Below, one piece after another: positions 54,821 through 63,273 of a stretch of DNA of 64,000 nucleotides. The position numbers and the translations under genes were made by a program. How positions within the stretch are numbered: the stretch's first letter is position 1; each line of letters starts with the position of its first letter. The stretch comes from Nocardioides jensenii JCM 1364 = NBRC 14755 (GTDB lineage: Bacteria; Actinomycetota; Actinomycetes; Propionibacteriales; Nocardioidaceae). The notes under the pieces are model-generated. The model was not told the DNA's origin, ran no database searches, and was given only the letters and a program-made list of their open reading frames with translations. The stretch covers positions 1-64,000 of the forward strand of contig NZ_BCRJ01000062.1 in the NCBI RefSeq assembly GCF_001552535.1, read 5' to 3'.

Positions 54821-55714
54821 CTACAGGTCGATGGCGCGATTGACCCAGGTCGAGGTCACCGTCATGCCCACCTTCGCGTAGAGACTGAGCGCACCGGTGC
54901 GCGAGTCGGTGCCGAGCTCGGAGCGGGCGGCTCCGTGCGCTCGGGCCGCGCCGAAGGAGTCGGCAAGCAGCGCCTGGGCCAGTCCCCGACCCCGCAGATC
55001 CTTGCGGACGGCGAGGCGGTCGACGTACCCACAGTCGTCGGCGAGCACGACCGAGGACACCCCCACCACGGCATCGTCCGCGTCGACGACGACGCGCAGA
55101 TTCCACGGTTCGAAGCCGGGGCGTCCCACGACCTTGGCCTCGAAGTCGGCGAAGGGCTCGCGGTCGCGCACCGACCATTCCAAGAAGGCGTCCTCGACCA
55201 CGGTCCACACCGAACGCAGGTCGTCGGGAGCCGCCAGCCGGAGCCGGAAGCCGTCGGGCAGTGGCCTGGGTTCGATCGCGGCGCCGGCCGGCAGCTCGAG
55301 GACCCATGACGTCCAGCGCACCCCGTAGCCGCGGGCCGCGAGGAACCTGTCGCCGGGGGAGTCCTGGGGCACGGGCATGCCGATCACGGTGCTGCCGGCG
55401 TCGCGGGCGTGCTGCTCCAACCAGTCGGCGAGGGCGGTGCCGATGCCGCGCCCGTGGTACGCCGGCTCGACCGCGGCGTCGGCGCGGTCGGGGCCGGACT
55501 GCTCGGCGTAGCCGACCAGCCTGGTGCCGTCGAAGACGCCGAGCGTGGACGCGGCGAGGTCGAAGCTGGGCCGCTGCCAGTCGCTGACGATGTCGGCCAG
55601 CTCGATCGCGACCTCACCGACGTCGGCCAGCTCCTCGGCGGCCATCACGGCGGTCACGGCTGGTGCGTCGTCCTGACGGAGGGCTCGTGAGGTGAGCCCG
55701 GCGGGAAGCGGCAT
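54821..55714 (-). CDS. tandem GNAT acetyltransferase (mycothiol-synthase-like architecture)
   Basis: 297 aa with two GNAT domains. Domain 1 (about 1-150): AAVEPAYHGRGIGTALADWL. Domain 2: YVDRLAVRKDLRGRGLAQALL and ALSLYAKVGM. The two-domain layout is shared with mycothiol synthase MshD, but substrate residues were not verified, so it may instead be a paralogue. GACAAT six bases before the ATG at 55714 supports the start. A 14-bp tandem repeat array lies upstream. Confidence 0.8.
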   Translation of the reverse strand: MPLPAGLTSRALRQDDAPAVTAVMAAEELADVGEVAIELADIVSDWQRPSFDLAASTLGVFDGTRLVGYAEQSGPDRADAAVEPAYHGRGIGTALADWLEQHARDAGSTVIGMPVPQDSPGDRFLAARGYGVRWTSWVLELPAGAAIEPRPLPDGFRLRLAAPDDLRSVWTVVEDAFLEWSVRDREPFADFEAKVVGRPGFEPWNLRVVVDADDAVVGVSSVVLADDCGYVDRLAVRKDLRGRGLAQALLADSFGAARAHGAARSELGTDSRTGALSLYAKVGMTVTSTWVNRAIDL

Positions 55715-55762
55715 GCCCCGATTGTCCGGGTCGGTGGCCCGGCACGCACCTGGTTTTTCAGG

Positions 55763-55838
55763 CAGGACTCCCTGGGCAGGACTCCCTGGGCAGGACTTCT
55801 CAGGCACGACTCTTCGGGTACGACTCTTCGGGTACGAC
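55763..55838. repeat. 14-bp tandem repeat array
   Basis: Five full units and one partial one, each 14 bp: two exact copies of CAGGACTCCCTGGG (55763-55776, 55777-55790), CAGGACTTCTCAGG (55791-55804), CACGACTCTTCGGG (55805-55818), TACGACTCTTCGGG (55819-55832), then TACGAC (55833-55838). The array lies upstream of the tandem-GNAT gene and next to the hairpin at 55842. Confidence 0.85.
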
Positions 55839-55841
55839 GAA

Positions 55842-55873
55842 AGCCGGCCGGCCCCCAGGGGGACCGGCCGGCT
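55842..55873 (-). terminator. GC-rich hairpin downstream of the YceI gene
   Basis: AGCCGGCCGG (55842-55851) pairs exactly with CCGGCCGGCT (55864-55873); the loop can pair further. It lies 27 bp after the stop of the YceI gene on the minus strand. Confidence 0.7.
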
Positions 55874-55899
55874 GTGCGGTCAAGAAGCCGCGGGTGAGG

Positions 55900-56505
55900 T
55901 CAGGCGTTCTTGATGGCGGAGACGTCGAACTTGAGCTTGATCTTCTCGGAGACGAGCACGCCACCGGTCTCGAGCGCGGCGTTCCAGGAGAGGCCCCAGT
56001 CCTTGCGGTTGACGACGATCTCGCCCTCGAAACCGACGCGCACGTTGCCGAACGGGTCCTGGGCGGAACCGACGAACTCGAAGGGCACGGTGACGGGCTT
56101 GGTGACGTCCTTGATGGTGAGGTCGCCGGTCACGGCCCAGTCGTCACCGTCGGCCTCGACCTTGGTGGAGGTGAAGGTGATCGTGGGGAACTTCTCGACG
56201 TCGAAGAAGTCGCCGGAGGCCAGGTGGCCGTCGCGGTCCGCGGAGCCGGTGTCGACGCTGTTGACGGCGATGGTCAGCTCGGCCTTCGAGGCGGCCGGGT
56301 TCGCCGCGTCGATCGTCGCGGTGCCCTGGAACTCCTTGAACGCACCGCGCACGGTGGTGACCATCGCGTGGCGGGCCTGGAAGCCGATGTAGGTGTGCGA
56401 GGCGTCGATGGTGTAGTCGCCCGAGATGTCGTTGAGGGCGCTGGTGCCGGCGTCGAAGACGGGCTCGGCGACGGCGGTGGACTTGCTGCGGCTGAAGATG
56501 CTCAT
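55900..56505 (-). CDS. YceI family protein
   Basis: 201 aa. A lipocalin-like YceI domain spans residues 25-195: YTIDASHTYIGFQARHAMV, RDGHLASGDFFDVEKFP and GFEGEIVVNRKDWGLSWN. The hydrophobic tunnel in family members binds isoprenoids or fatty-acid amides. No signal peptide is seen. AGGAG eight bases before the ATG supports the start. The upstream palindrome TTGAACTTTCAA could be bound by a MarR-type regulator. Confidence 0.9.
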   Translation of the reverse strand: MSIFSRSKSTAVAEPVFDAGTSALNDISGDYTIDASHTYIGFQARHAMVTTVRGAFKEFQGTATIDAANPAASKAELTIAVNSVDTGSADRDGHLASGDFFDVEKFPTITFTSTKVEADGDDWAVTGDLTIKDVTKPVTVPFEFVGSAQDPFGNVRVGFEGEIVVNRKDWGLSWNAALETGGVLVSEKIKLKFDVSAIKNA

Positions 56506-56574
56506 TGCGTTGTGCTCCTGGAAAGTTGATAGCGGGTGTCGGCTGAACGGCTGTTCCGCCATTCCGGCCTTTCA

Positions 56575-56586
56575 TTGAACTTTCAA
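56575..56586. promoter_or_regulatory. palindrome upstream of YceI gene
   Basis: TTGAA, two bases, TTCAA at 56575-56586, in an AT-rich patch unlike the surrounding DNA. The site lies 70 bp upstream of the YceI start. MarR-family binding is a guess. Confidence 0.45.
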
Positions 56587-56644
56587 CTAAAGCCTACGCG
56601 CAAGCATTCCCCATCCCTACCGAATGTGGTGGGTGTCACATCGG

Positions 56645-57229
56645 TCAGGCGCTCGGGGCGCTCCAGGAGGAGTCGATCGCGCGGGCCACGTCGATCGTCC
56701 GCGCCGCGCGAATCCCCGGCTTCTCCAGCTCGCGGGCGACGTACGTGGCGACGAACCGCTGGATCTCGCCCTCCACGCCGGCCACCCGCTGGAGGAGCGA
56801 GGCGCGCATGCCACTGGCCCGCAGGTCGACCTGCACCTGGTCGGCCCGGGGCGCCAGGGCGTCGATGAAGATGCGGCAGCCCTGCTGCGCCCGGGCGGTC
56901 AGCTCCAGCGGTACGACGAGCCGGGCGTCGAAGCGGTGTGTGTCCAGCTGCAGGTCGATGCTCAGCCGCAGGTCGACCGGGAGCTCCACGCGATAGGCGA
57001 CCAGGTTGCCCTCGCGTGGGGAGGTGAGGGGCTGCCCGATGCTGCCGGTTGCCGTCACCTTGGCCAGGCGGCCCGGCCCGACCCCGATCGGACCGAACTC
57101 GATGGGCTCGCCGGCCAACCCGCCGATCCCGGCCAGGATGCGCTCGGCAGTCACTGCCGTGGCGAAGAACTGACGCCCGAAGTCCTCGTAGGAGACGAAC
57201 CCGTCCTGGTGTTCCCCGGCATCGGCCAT
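56645..57229 (-). CDS. conserved hypothetical protein, 194 aa
   Basis: 194 residues; it starts MADAGEHQDGFVSYEDFGRQ, with a beta-rich middle (VAYRVELPVDLRLSIDLQL; FDARLVVPLELTAR) and a helical C-terminus (QRVAGVEGEIQRFVATYVA). The alternating beta pattern suggests a lipid- or ligand-binding barrel, as in actinobacterial proteins of unknown function; no family name can be given with confidence. It is divergent from the alpha/beta hydrolase gene. Confidence 0.65.
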   Translation of the reverse strand: MADAGEHQDGFVSYEDFGRQFFATAVTAERILAGIGGLAGEPIEFGPIGVGPGRLAKVTATGSIGQPLTSPREGNLVAYRVELPVDLRLSIDLQLDTHRFDARLVVPLELTARAQQGCRIFIDALAPRADQVQVDLRASGMRASLLQRVAGVEGEIQRFVATYVARELEKPGIRAARTIDVARAIDSSWSAPSA

Positions 57230-57404
57230 GGCATCGGACAGTAGTCCTGCTGAGGAGTTCTGCCCAGCCTGGTTGGAAGAACGCCGAGATGTTTGAAACA
57301 CGAACTTCCGTGAAATGCGTGACCTGGAGCACGTTGGCGACGTACAGTCACCAAACGCTTGATGACTGTCAAGAGATTTGCGACCCGCAACGGGGGAGGA
57401 CCCG

Positions 57405-58367
57405 ATGATCGAAGTGCACCAGCGCAGCAGCGTGCGGTCGGTCGTCGTCGGAACCGCAGCCAAGCTGATCGCGCGGCCCGCGCTGGCCTGGTTCCCGGTC
57501 AACGGGCCGGTCGCTCCCTTGCGTCACGCCCTCGACGTGGGTGCCCGTCTGGCACCGCGGCATCGCGACACCACCGTCGAGAAGGTCGCCGGCGACGGCT
57601 GGCACGGCGAGCTGGTCATGCCCAAGGGGGTTCGCTCAGGGGCAGGCGCGATCGTCTACTTCCACGGGGGTGCGTTCGTCTTCTGCGGACTGGCCACCCA
57701 CCGTCGCATCGTCGAGCACCTCGCACTCCGCACCGGGCTCCCGGTGCTGGCGGTTGCCTATCGCCAGCACGGCAGGGCGCTGGTCGACCAGAGCATCGCC
57801 GACTGCGTTGACGCCACCAACTGGATGATCGAGCGCGGGTTCGCCGCTGACAAGCTCGTCCTGGCCGGCGACTCGGCCGGGGGGCACCTCGCCTTCGCCG
57901 TCGCCCTCGAAGCCACCTCGCAGGGCATCGCCCTGGCCGGCGTCGTCGGTCTCTCGCCGTGGCTGGAGTTCGACAACACCGAGCGTCGCAACCACGCCAA
58001 TGCGCGGCGCGACCACTACATCCCCGCGCGGCGGCTCGACGCCATCGCTCGGGTGGTCACCGGCAAGCCGATCCACGACCCGGCCATGTCACCGGTCAAC
58101 CGCGACCTCGCCAAGCTGCCGCCGGCACTGATCATCTGCGCCGCCGACGAGATCCTGCGCTATGACGCCGAGATGATGACCGAGCGACTCCAACGGGCCG
58201 GCGTCCCGGTGACGTTGCACATCTGGGAGGGGCAGGTCCATGCCTTCCCCGTGCTCGGCGGGCTGCTGCCAGAGAGCAGCGACGCGCTGTCCCGGGTGGC
58301 CGAGTTCGTGCGTGAGGCCGTGGTGGCGCGCCCCCGCCTGCGCCTGCTCCGCAACGCCGCGGGCTGA
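57405..58367 (+). CDS. alpha/beta hydrolase, HSL family
   Basis: 320 aa. Hormone-sensitive-lipase type: the oxyanion motif HGGAFVFC, nucleophile S157 in GDSAGGHLA, AADEILRYD for the acid, and a late HAFPVLGGLLP histidine. Likely a cytoplasmic or loosely membrane-bound esterase for short acyl esters. GGGGGAGGA five bases before the ATG is the strongest ribosome site in the window. It is convergent with the siderophore operon, 5 bp between stops. Confidence 0.9.
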   Translation: MIEVHQRSSVRSVVVGTAAKLIARPALAWFPVNGPVAPLRHALDVGARLAPRHRDTTVEKVAGDGWHGELVMPKGVRSGAGAIVYFHGGAFVFCGLATHRRIVEHLALRTGLPVLAVAYRQHGRALVDQSIADCVDATNWMIERGFAADKLVLAGDSAGGHLAFAVALEATSQGIALAGVVGLSPWLEFDNTERRNHANARRDHYIPARRLDAIARVVTGKPIHDPAMSPVNRDLAKLPPALIICAADEILRYDAEMMTERLQRAGVPVTLHIWEGQVHAFPVLGGLLPESSDALSRVAEFVREAVVARPRLRLLRNAAG

Positions 58368-58372
58368 CCCGG

Positions 58373-58900
58373 TCAGGGAGCGGTCCACCCCGAGCGCTCG
58401 ATGAAGGCGAACTGCGCCGTCTTCGTGGGCATCGCGACCTGCGGTCCGAGCCGCGCACCGAGGCGCGGCATGAGGCTCACCGACGCGTCGTTGCGTACGT
58501 CTGGCTCGAGCACGATGCGCTGCACGGCGGGGTCGGTGAAGACCCACCCGGGCAGGTGGGTGAACATCGCCTCGGAGAACCCGTCGGGTCGTCTGCCCGG
58601 CCCCATCAGCAGGTGCACGCCCAAGTCCCCCGGTCGTCGGTCGTAGAAGGTGCCGATCTCGTCGACGGCCGGGTCATAGGTCTGGAACAACGCCCAGGGC
58701 TCGCCGTCCCAGCAGACGAGGTACGCCGCCAGGTGCTGCTGGTCCTGGATGTAGGCGTAGATGTCGATGACCTCGTCGAGCGGGCGGTCGAGCATCCCCC
58801 AGAACCTGGCCCGCTCCTCGGTGACCCAGCCGTGCAGCAGCTTCCCGTCGGACTCGGGATCCACGGGCCGCAGGGTGAGTCGGGCGTCGAGGGTGATCAT
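58373..58900 (-). CDS. second siderophore-type acyltransferase (IucB/AlcB/DesC family)
   Basis: 175 aa, GNAT fold of the AlcB/IucB group: LHGWVTEERARFWGML, DLGVHLLMG, RIVLEPDVRNDASV, and a TAQFAFIERSGW end. Key segments (DLG-x-H, EPDVRND) are shared with the DesC-like protein at 62740. The ATG at 58900 shares the stop region of the acylase (GTGATG), so the gene ends the operon. Two such enzymes in one operon suggests acylation of two different hydroxylamines or chain ends, or use of a different acyl-CoA. Confidence 0.8.
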   Translation of the reverse strand: MITLDARLTLRPVDPESDGKLLHGWVTEERARFWGMLDRPLDEVIDIYAYIQDQQHLAAYLVCWDGEPWALFQTYDPAVDEIGTFYDRRPGDLGVHLLMGPGRRPDGFSEAMFTHLPGWVFTDPAVQRIVLEPDVRNDASVSLMPRLGARLGPQVAMPTKTAQFAFIERSGWTAP

Positions 58901-60906
58901 CACGAGTGCTCCGTGCGCAGGGTGTCCCAGTCGGTGGTGACCGGGATCAGGGTTCCGTCGCGCCAGGCCTCGAACTGGTCGACCTGGTGCGGATGGCCGG
59001 GCATGCCCGAGGCGCCGAGGGGAACCGCCCAGCGACTCCGGTCGCGATCGGCCAGGTCCCACACGTAGCGGGCGACCGGGCCGCGCACCGACATGGCGGT
59101 GCCGGGCAGCCAGCCCATCGCAGCGACGCAGTTCACGTCGCCCGGCAGCGGCGCTCCAGCAACCGGCACGGCGTCGTCCTCCAGCCCGAACTGGGCCAGG
59201 CCCGTCACCGGGGCGAACCCGTGGCGCTCGCCCCACGAGCGAGGGGCGGTGGCGGCCTCCACCGCCTGGCGGACGAGGGCGGCCGAGTCGAGGCCGATCT
59301 CGTCGCCGTGCGCGAGCAGGTTCGGCAGCGACTGGGCGACCCGGCCCGGCAACCACAGCCAGGGTGCGTACATCGCGCCGTGGGTCTGGTCGTCACGCAG
59401 GTCACCGAGGGCAGGGTGCTCGCAGATCGCCAGGACGAGGCGCTCCCGGACCTCGTTGAAGGCCGCCGCGCCGGGACTGTCCACGGACATGGCGAGATCC
59501 CAGGAGCCGAGAGTCCGTTGGCGATCGGCGGCGCCGGGCGAGAGGTCGGTGAGCGCGGCGACCGCGGCAAGCAGCGCGTCGCCGCCGAGCTGGCGGATGT
59601 CGGTGAGGGGTTCGATCGCGTTCTCGGCGGACCAGCTGTCCCCGGCGTCGAGGAGCTCGCCGATGCGGTCAGCCCGCCAGGGCTCGGCGAAGTGGCTGCT
59701 GATCACGTCGTGGCCGGGGGTGGTGCGTTCGTTCGCGGTGACCACCCTGCCGTGGTCGCCGGGCTCGACCACGGGGAGGTCGCTCACCCAGCCACGCCAG
59801 GTGTGTCGCGACTCGGAGGCGGGCACGATGCCGAACCGGTTGGCGAGGTCGCGCTCGGGCACGCGGCCGGCCACCCGGTGGCGTACGACGCCCGTGGAGT
59901 CGGCGATCACCCAGTTGTTGACCGGCTCGACCCAGTGCTCGAGTGCGGCCTCGACGTCGGCCACGGTGTGTGAACGCAGCAGGGGCAGCAGTGCACCGAA
60001 TCCCAGGTCGCCGAGCTCCCACGAGGCTGTGCGCAGGGAGATCGACTCGGACTCGAAGACGATGGGGCCACGGGCGGTGACGACGATCTCGATCGGCTCG
60101 GGCTCGTCGTCCAGGATGTCGAGGAACTCCTCGCGGACCTCGACCGGCTCCCAACCGTCGGGGCCCAGTGCCACCACCCGGCCGTCGCGGACCTCGAGCC
60201 GCTCGGCGTAGATGTCCTGGTAGTCGGCCATCGCGTTGGTCAGTCCCCACGCAACGGAGCCGGTGTGGCCGAAGTGCTGGATGCCCGGCACTCCCGGGAA
60301 ACAGAAGCCGACCACGTCGAAGTCGGGGCAGGCCAGGTGGGTCTGCAGATAGACGTTGGGGGCCTCGAAGATCCGGTGCGGGTCCCCGGCGACCAGCGGC
60401 AGCCCTGTCGTGGTGCGGGCTCCGGTCAGGGCGAACGCGTTGCTGCCGGCGACCGTGGGCGGCTCGACCGAGAGGGCGCGCAGGCCGGCCGGGCCGAGCG
60501 TGGTGGCCACTCGGTCACGCCACAGCTTCGAGGGGTAGGACCCGAACTGGATCTGCTGCACGAGGAAAACCCCGAGCGGCGTCCACGGCATCCAACGGCG
60601 GTCCCGGAAGGCCACGTTGACGCCGTCGGTGAAGGCCACGAGGAAGTCGCGGGTCTCGTCGTCGAGGCCGTCGTACGCCCGCTGGGCCAGCTCGTCGATG
60701 CCGGCCCGTCGCGAGAAGCGGTCCCACTCCAGCCCGGCCCGCCCGAGGTGGGCAGCGGTCCGGCCCTCGCTGCGCAGCCGTTCGAGCTCCAGCTGACCGG
60801 CGCGCGCCGTGGCCATCTCGTGGCCCTGCGCGAAGGCGAGCTCCTCGAGCGAGTCGGCCCGGATGTGCGGGATGCCGTGCGCGTCGTGGATGACCTCGGA
60901 GCTCAT
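58900..60906 (-). CDS. penicillin acylase-family Ntn hydrolase in siderophore operon
   Basis: 668 aa. It starts with SSEVIHDAHGIPHIRADSLE; the predicted self-cleavage and nucleophile is S155 in VAGSNAFALTG, followed by LPLVAGDPH and a RHRVAGRVP block. No signal peptide is seen, unlike classic penicillin acylase and PvdQ. It lies 49 bp after the IucA/IucC gene. A penicillin-amidase gene, desG, is reported from arylated desferrioxamine clusters of Streptomyces, so this is a good candidate counterpart. In-frame starts at 60942 and 60966 are possible. Confidence 0.8.
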   Translation of the reverse strand: MSSEVIHDAHGIPHIRADSLEELAFAQGHEMATARAGQLELERLRSEGRTAAHLGRAGLEWDRFSRRAGIDELAQRAYDGLDDETRDFLVAFTDGVNVAFRDRRWMPWTPLGVFLVQQIQFGSYPSKLWRDRVATTLGPAGLRALSVEPPTVAGSNAFALTGARTTTGLPLVAGDPHRIFEAPNVYLQTHLACPDFDVVGFCFPGVPGIQHFGHTGSVAWGLTNAMADYQDIYAERLEVRDGRVVALGPDGWEPVEVREEFLDILDDEPEPIEIVVTARGPIVFESESISLRTASWELGDLGFGALLPLLRSHTVADVEAALEHWVEPVNNWVIADSTGVVRHRVAGRVPERDLANRFGIVPASESRHTWRGWVSDLPVVEPGDHGRVVTANERTTPGHDVISSHFAEPWRADRIGELLDAGDSWSAENAIEPLTDIRQLGGDALLAAVAALTDLSPGAADRQRTLGSWDLAMSVDSPGAAAFNEVRERLVLAICEHPALGDLRDDQTHGAMYAPWLWLPGRVAQSLPNLLAHGDEIGLDSAALVRQAVEAATAPRSWGERHGFAPVTGLAQFGLEDDAVPVAGAPLPGDVNCVAAMGWLPGTAMSVRGPVARYVWDLADRDRSRWAVPLGASGMPGHPHQVDQFEAWRDGTLIPVTTDWDTLRTEHS

Positions 60907-60955
60907 CCTGGGTCCCTGTTCAAAGCGGAACGAAGTGAGCATCTGAAGGGGGTGG

Positions 60956-62743
60956 TCATCCTGCAAGAGTTCCAGCAGCTGCGGGGTTCGCCAACTCCCC
61001 GGCGAACAGCAGGGAGCCGGCCTGGTCGGTCAGGTCCACCATCTGAAGCGTGTTGCGCAGCTGCAACCGGTTGAGGCAGCTGTGCCTGAACGCGGGCCGC
61101 AACAGATCGTGCTTCGCGGCGCCCTCGGCCAGCTCCGGATGGTCAGCCAGGTGCCGCTCGATGCAGGCCCTGACCTCGCCCCAGAAGCGGGCCTCCGGAA
61201 GGACGCCGTCGTCGTCGAGGATCGCGGCCAGGTGTCGGAAGAACCCGTCGAAGACATCGGTGTGGATGGCCAGGGACTGCTCCTCGACGGGGACGCGCGC
61301 GCGGATCCGCTCGACCGTGGGAGGGAGTGGGAGGTCGCCCATCACCGCCACCTCCTCGCCGATGTCCTTCATGAGCATCCGCGTCGGCACGTGGTTCTCG
61401 ATGACCATGACCAGGTTCTCGCCGTGCGGCATGAACGCGAGGTCGTAGCGAAGCAGGCAGTGCACCAGCGGCCGCAGGTAGGCGTCCAGGTAGCGGCGCA
61501 CCCACGGCGCGGGGCCGAGCCCGGACTCGGCGATCATCGCGGCGGCCAACGAGGAGCCCTTGGCGTCACGGTGCAGGAGGGAGGCCATGGTGGCGAGGCG
61601 CTCACCCTCGGCCACCCCTGACGGGACGCCGGGGTTCAACGGGCTCTCGCGCCACAGCGCCGCGATCATCTTCTGGTAGGGCGAGACGAAGCCCAGGGCA
61701 TGGAACGCGTCGCCGGTGTAGCCGATGGCCGCACACTCGCGGAGCACCCCGAATCCGCGCGCCTGCAGCTCGTCGTCGGAGGCGACCAGGTCGCGCACCC
61801 AGTCGTTGATCGCGGGCGTGACCGTCATGTACTTCGGCGACAACCCACGCAGGAAGCCCATGTTCTGGATGGCCAGCGCCGTCTTCACGTAGTGCCGCTG
61901 CGGGTCACTGGTGTTGAAGAACGTGCGGATCGACTGCTGGGCGCGGAATGTGTCCGGCGCCTCGCCGAGGAACACGAGGTCCTGGCGGGCGACGTCGGGG
62001 GCGAAGGTGATCGCCACCCGGTTCACCCACTGCCACGGGTGCAGCGGGAGCAGGAGGTAGTCGGCGGCATCGAGCCCCAGGTCGGCCAGCCTCGAGCGGA
62101 AGGTCGCGAGCGTCTCCTCGCCCAGCTCCTCGGCATAGAGCGACTCCTCGGTCAGGCCGTCGCCCAGGGAGAGCTCGGCCCTGTCACGGCGTACGGCGAC
62201 CCACACCAGTCGCACCTCGCTCCCGGTCTCGGGGGCGTAGGCCGCGAAGTCGTCGCCGCCGTAGCCGATGCGGCCGTTGTTGGCCACGAAGGCCGGATGG
62301 CCCTCGGTCATCGCGGCCTCGATCGCCTGGTAGTCGGCGTGCACGAGCTCGTCGGAGGACACGTCGGAGTTGCCGAGCTTCCACATCGCCGACGCGAGCG
62401 TGGAGGCCAGCTCTTCGAGGTACGTCGGCAGCAGGGCGTCGGGAATGCCCAGCAGCGGCGCGAACTCGACCAGGAACTGCTGGACGTCCAGCGGGCGCCC
62501 GTCGCCGTGCACCGTGCGATGCAGCGAGTCGCGGTCGACCACCCAGTGCTCGAGGGCGTGCCGCCGAGCGTCGAACGTGTAGCGGGCCGAGCCGTCGGGC
62601 GAGACCAGCTCCCAGGCGTCGCCCCGAGCCGTCGGCGAGAGCAGACGCTCGTGGGAGAACTCGGCAATCGCCTTGCCGACAAGTGAGGTCTGCGCGGTGG
62701 CGAGCAGCTCGGGCTGGAGGTGCGTGATGTCGTGGTGCTTCAT
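60956..62743 (-). CDS. desD: IucA/IucC-type siderophore synthetase, DesD-like
   Basis: 595 aa, full length for NRPS-independent siderophore (NIS) synthetases. Seen: VHADYQAIEAAMTEGHPAF, LPLHPWQW, SIRTFFNTSDPQRHYVKTA, LRDL-type substrate region around residue 300, and MPHGENLVMVIENHVPTR. DesD-type enzymes join N-hydroxy-N-acyl-cadaverine units using ATP to make desferrioxamines. The start overlaps the DesC-like stop by four bases (ATGA). The substrate is inferred from operon context, not from sequence. Confidence 0.88.
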   Translation of the reverse strand: MKHHDITHLQPELLATAQTSLVGKAIAEFSHERLLSPTARGDAWELVSPDGSARYTFDARRHALEHWVVDRDSLHRTVHGDGRPLDVQQFLVEFAPLLGIPDALLPTYLEELASTLASAMWKLGNSDVSSDELVHADYQAIEAAMTEGHPAFVANNGRIGYGGDDFAAYAPETGSEVRLVWVAVRRDRAELSLGDGLTEESLYAEELGEETLATFRSRLADLGLDAADYLLLPLHPWQWVNRVAITFAPDVARQDLVFLGEAPDTFRAQQSIRTFFNTSDPQRHYVKTALAIQNMGFLRGLSPKYMTVTPAINDWVRDLVASDDELQARGFGVLRECAAIGYTGDAFHALGFVSPYQKMIAALWRESPLNPGVPSGVAEGERLATMASLLHRDAKGSSLAAAMIAESGLGPAPWVRRYLDAYLRPLVHCLLRYDLAFMPHGENLVMVIENHVPTRMLMKDIGEEVAVMGDLPLPPTVERIRARVPVEEQSLAIHTDVFDGFFRHLAAILDDDGVLPEARFWGEVRACIERHLADHPELAEGAAKHDLLRPAFRHSCLNRLQLRNTLQMVDLTDQAGSLLFAGELANPAAAGTLAG

Positions 62744-63273
62744 GCGGGAACCCCCAGTGAGGAGGCGGTGAACGCCTCACGGGTGCAGAACGACAGGGCG
62801 GCAGTCTTGTGGCCCAGGTCCACGTGACGCTCGACGACGAAGCCGGCGGCTGCGTTGAGGGCCGCGATCTTGTCGTTGCGCACGTCCGGCTCGACGACCA
62901 CCCGGCGTACGGCGGCATCGGCGAAGCAGAACTCCATCACCGCCCGGAACACCTCGGTGGTGAACCCGCGCCGGTGCCTGACCGGCGGGGCGACGAGCAC
63001 GTGCATGCCGAGGTCGCCGTCGGAGATCTCGGGCAGCTCGGCCAGTGGGCCGTGGTGCGGAAGGTAGGTCTCGGCCAGGAACGCCGGTGCCCCGTCCGCG
63101 CGACCGAGCCACGCGTCGTGGTGGGGGTCGGCGGCGATCCCGTCGTACTCGCGGGCCACGTCGAGGCGGGTGGCGTCCTGCATCTCCCAGTAGACCGAGC
63201 GCGGGTGGGTCACCCAGGCGTGCAGCAGAGCGAGGTCGCGCTCGACGACCACGGGTTCGAGAGTGATCCTCAC
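62740..63273 (-). CDS. desC: siderophore acyltransferase, DesC-like
   Basis: 177 aa, GNAT fold: LHAWVTHPRSVYWEMQDA, DLGMHVLVAP, RRVVVEPDVRNDKIAALN, and KTAALSFCTREAF. In desferrioxamine systems DesC acylates N-hydroxycadaverine with acetyl- or succinyl-CoA. The GTG start overlaps the hydroxylase stop (GTGA) and the stop overlaps the DesD-like start (ATGA), so the three genes are tightly coupled. Confidence 0.85.
   Translation of the reverse strand: MRITLEPVVVERDLALLHAWVTHPRSVYWEMQDATRLDVAREYDGIAADPHHDAWLGRADGAPAFLAETYLPHHGPLAELPEISDGDLGMHVLVAPPVRHRRGFTTEVFRAVMEFCFADAAVRRVVVEPDVRNDKIAALNAAAGFVVERHVDLGHKTAALSFCTREAFTASSLGVPA

Noticed and set aside
54821-55714. Naming the tandem-GNAT protein mshD
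   Set aside because: Two GNAT domains fit mycothiol synthase, but substrate-binding residues were not verified and paralogues share the layout.
55763-55838. Possible CRISPR array
   Set aside because: Units are contiguous 14-bp tandem copies with no spacers and no cas genes nearby.
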